Positions 6,285 through 6,304 of a stretch of 6,304 bases of DNA are shown here, piece by piece. Under the pieces are notes generated by a model, which was not told the origin of the DNA, did not search any database, and worked only from the letters and a program-made list of their open reading frames with translations. This DNA is from Actinoplanes liguriensis (GTDB lineage: Bacteria > Actinomycetota > Actinomycetes > Mycobacteriales > Micromonosporaceae): assembly GCA_000715855.1 (NCBI GenBank), contig KL571293.1, forward strand, positions 89,990-96,293, in the 5' to 3' direction. Every line of letters starts with the position of its first letter. Position 1 is the first letter of the stretch. A program made the position numbers and the translations under genes.

Positions 6285-6304
6285 CTGTCTCTTATACACA
6301 TCTC
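6285..6304 (+). other. Illumina Nextera transposase adapter (Tn5 mosaic end), not genomic
   Basis: CTGTCTCTTATACACATCT (6285-6303) is the exact 19-bp Tn5 mosaic end used in Nextera libraries. The final C at 6304 fits the i7-side adapter rather than the i5-side one, though one base is weak support. The AT-rich composition contrasts sharply with the surrounding DNA. The first C may also be the native third base of the GAC codon. Confidence 0.97.

Noticed and set aside
6285..6304. Natural Tn5-like insertion in cydB
   Set aside because: The sequence is the engineered mosaic end plus an adapter base exactly at the contig terminus, which indicates library adapter.

Overview
The window is GC-rich, densely coding DNA with strongly G/C-ending codons, as expected for a high-GC actinobacterium. 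A Micromonosporaceae-like or related mycelial actinobacterium is a reasonable guess, but nothing in the sequence fixes the genus. The last 20 bases are not genomic: they match the Illumina Nextera (Tn5 mosaic-end) adapter, so the right edge is the end of an untrimmed contig.

Layout. On the minus strand, reading leftwards from about 3.7 kb, lie a DevS/DosS-type GAF-GAF sensor histidine kinase (3698 to 1966, broken by one frameshift), then two Acg-type nitroreductase-fold flavoproteins in tandem (1893 to 934, and 806 running off the left edge). On the plus strand, diverging from the kinase across a 106-bp intergenic region, lie a DevR/DosR-type response regulator (3805-4449), a strong hairpin terminator, and cydA (4595-5926) followed 11 bp later by cydB (5938 to the contig end). 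No gene-free stretch exceeds 300 bases. I saw no RNA genes, CRISPR arrays or insertion sequences.

How it fits together. In Mycobacterium tuberculosis the heme kinases DosS/DosT sense O2, NO and CO and phosphorylate DosR, which induces a dormancy regulon that includes Acg-family proteins. Here the kinase, regulator, two Acg-like proteins and the high-affinity bd oxidase form one compact redox/hypoxia locus. Four 14-bp sites resembling the DosR box (GGGAC-N4-GTCCC type) sit where such a circuit predicts: two between devS and devR, one before the first nitroreductase gene, and one before cydA. The inference is an autoregulated oxygen-response island in which DevR also drives cydAB.

Most worth checking: the single-base frameshift inside the second GAF domain of the kinase; the four-site putative DevR regulon; a CydA about 20 residues shorter than E. 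coli CydA between the heme b558 methionine and the GRQPW motif, with a 9-bp tandem repeat at that spot; and a DosT-like glycine in the heme GAF domain.
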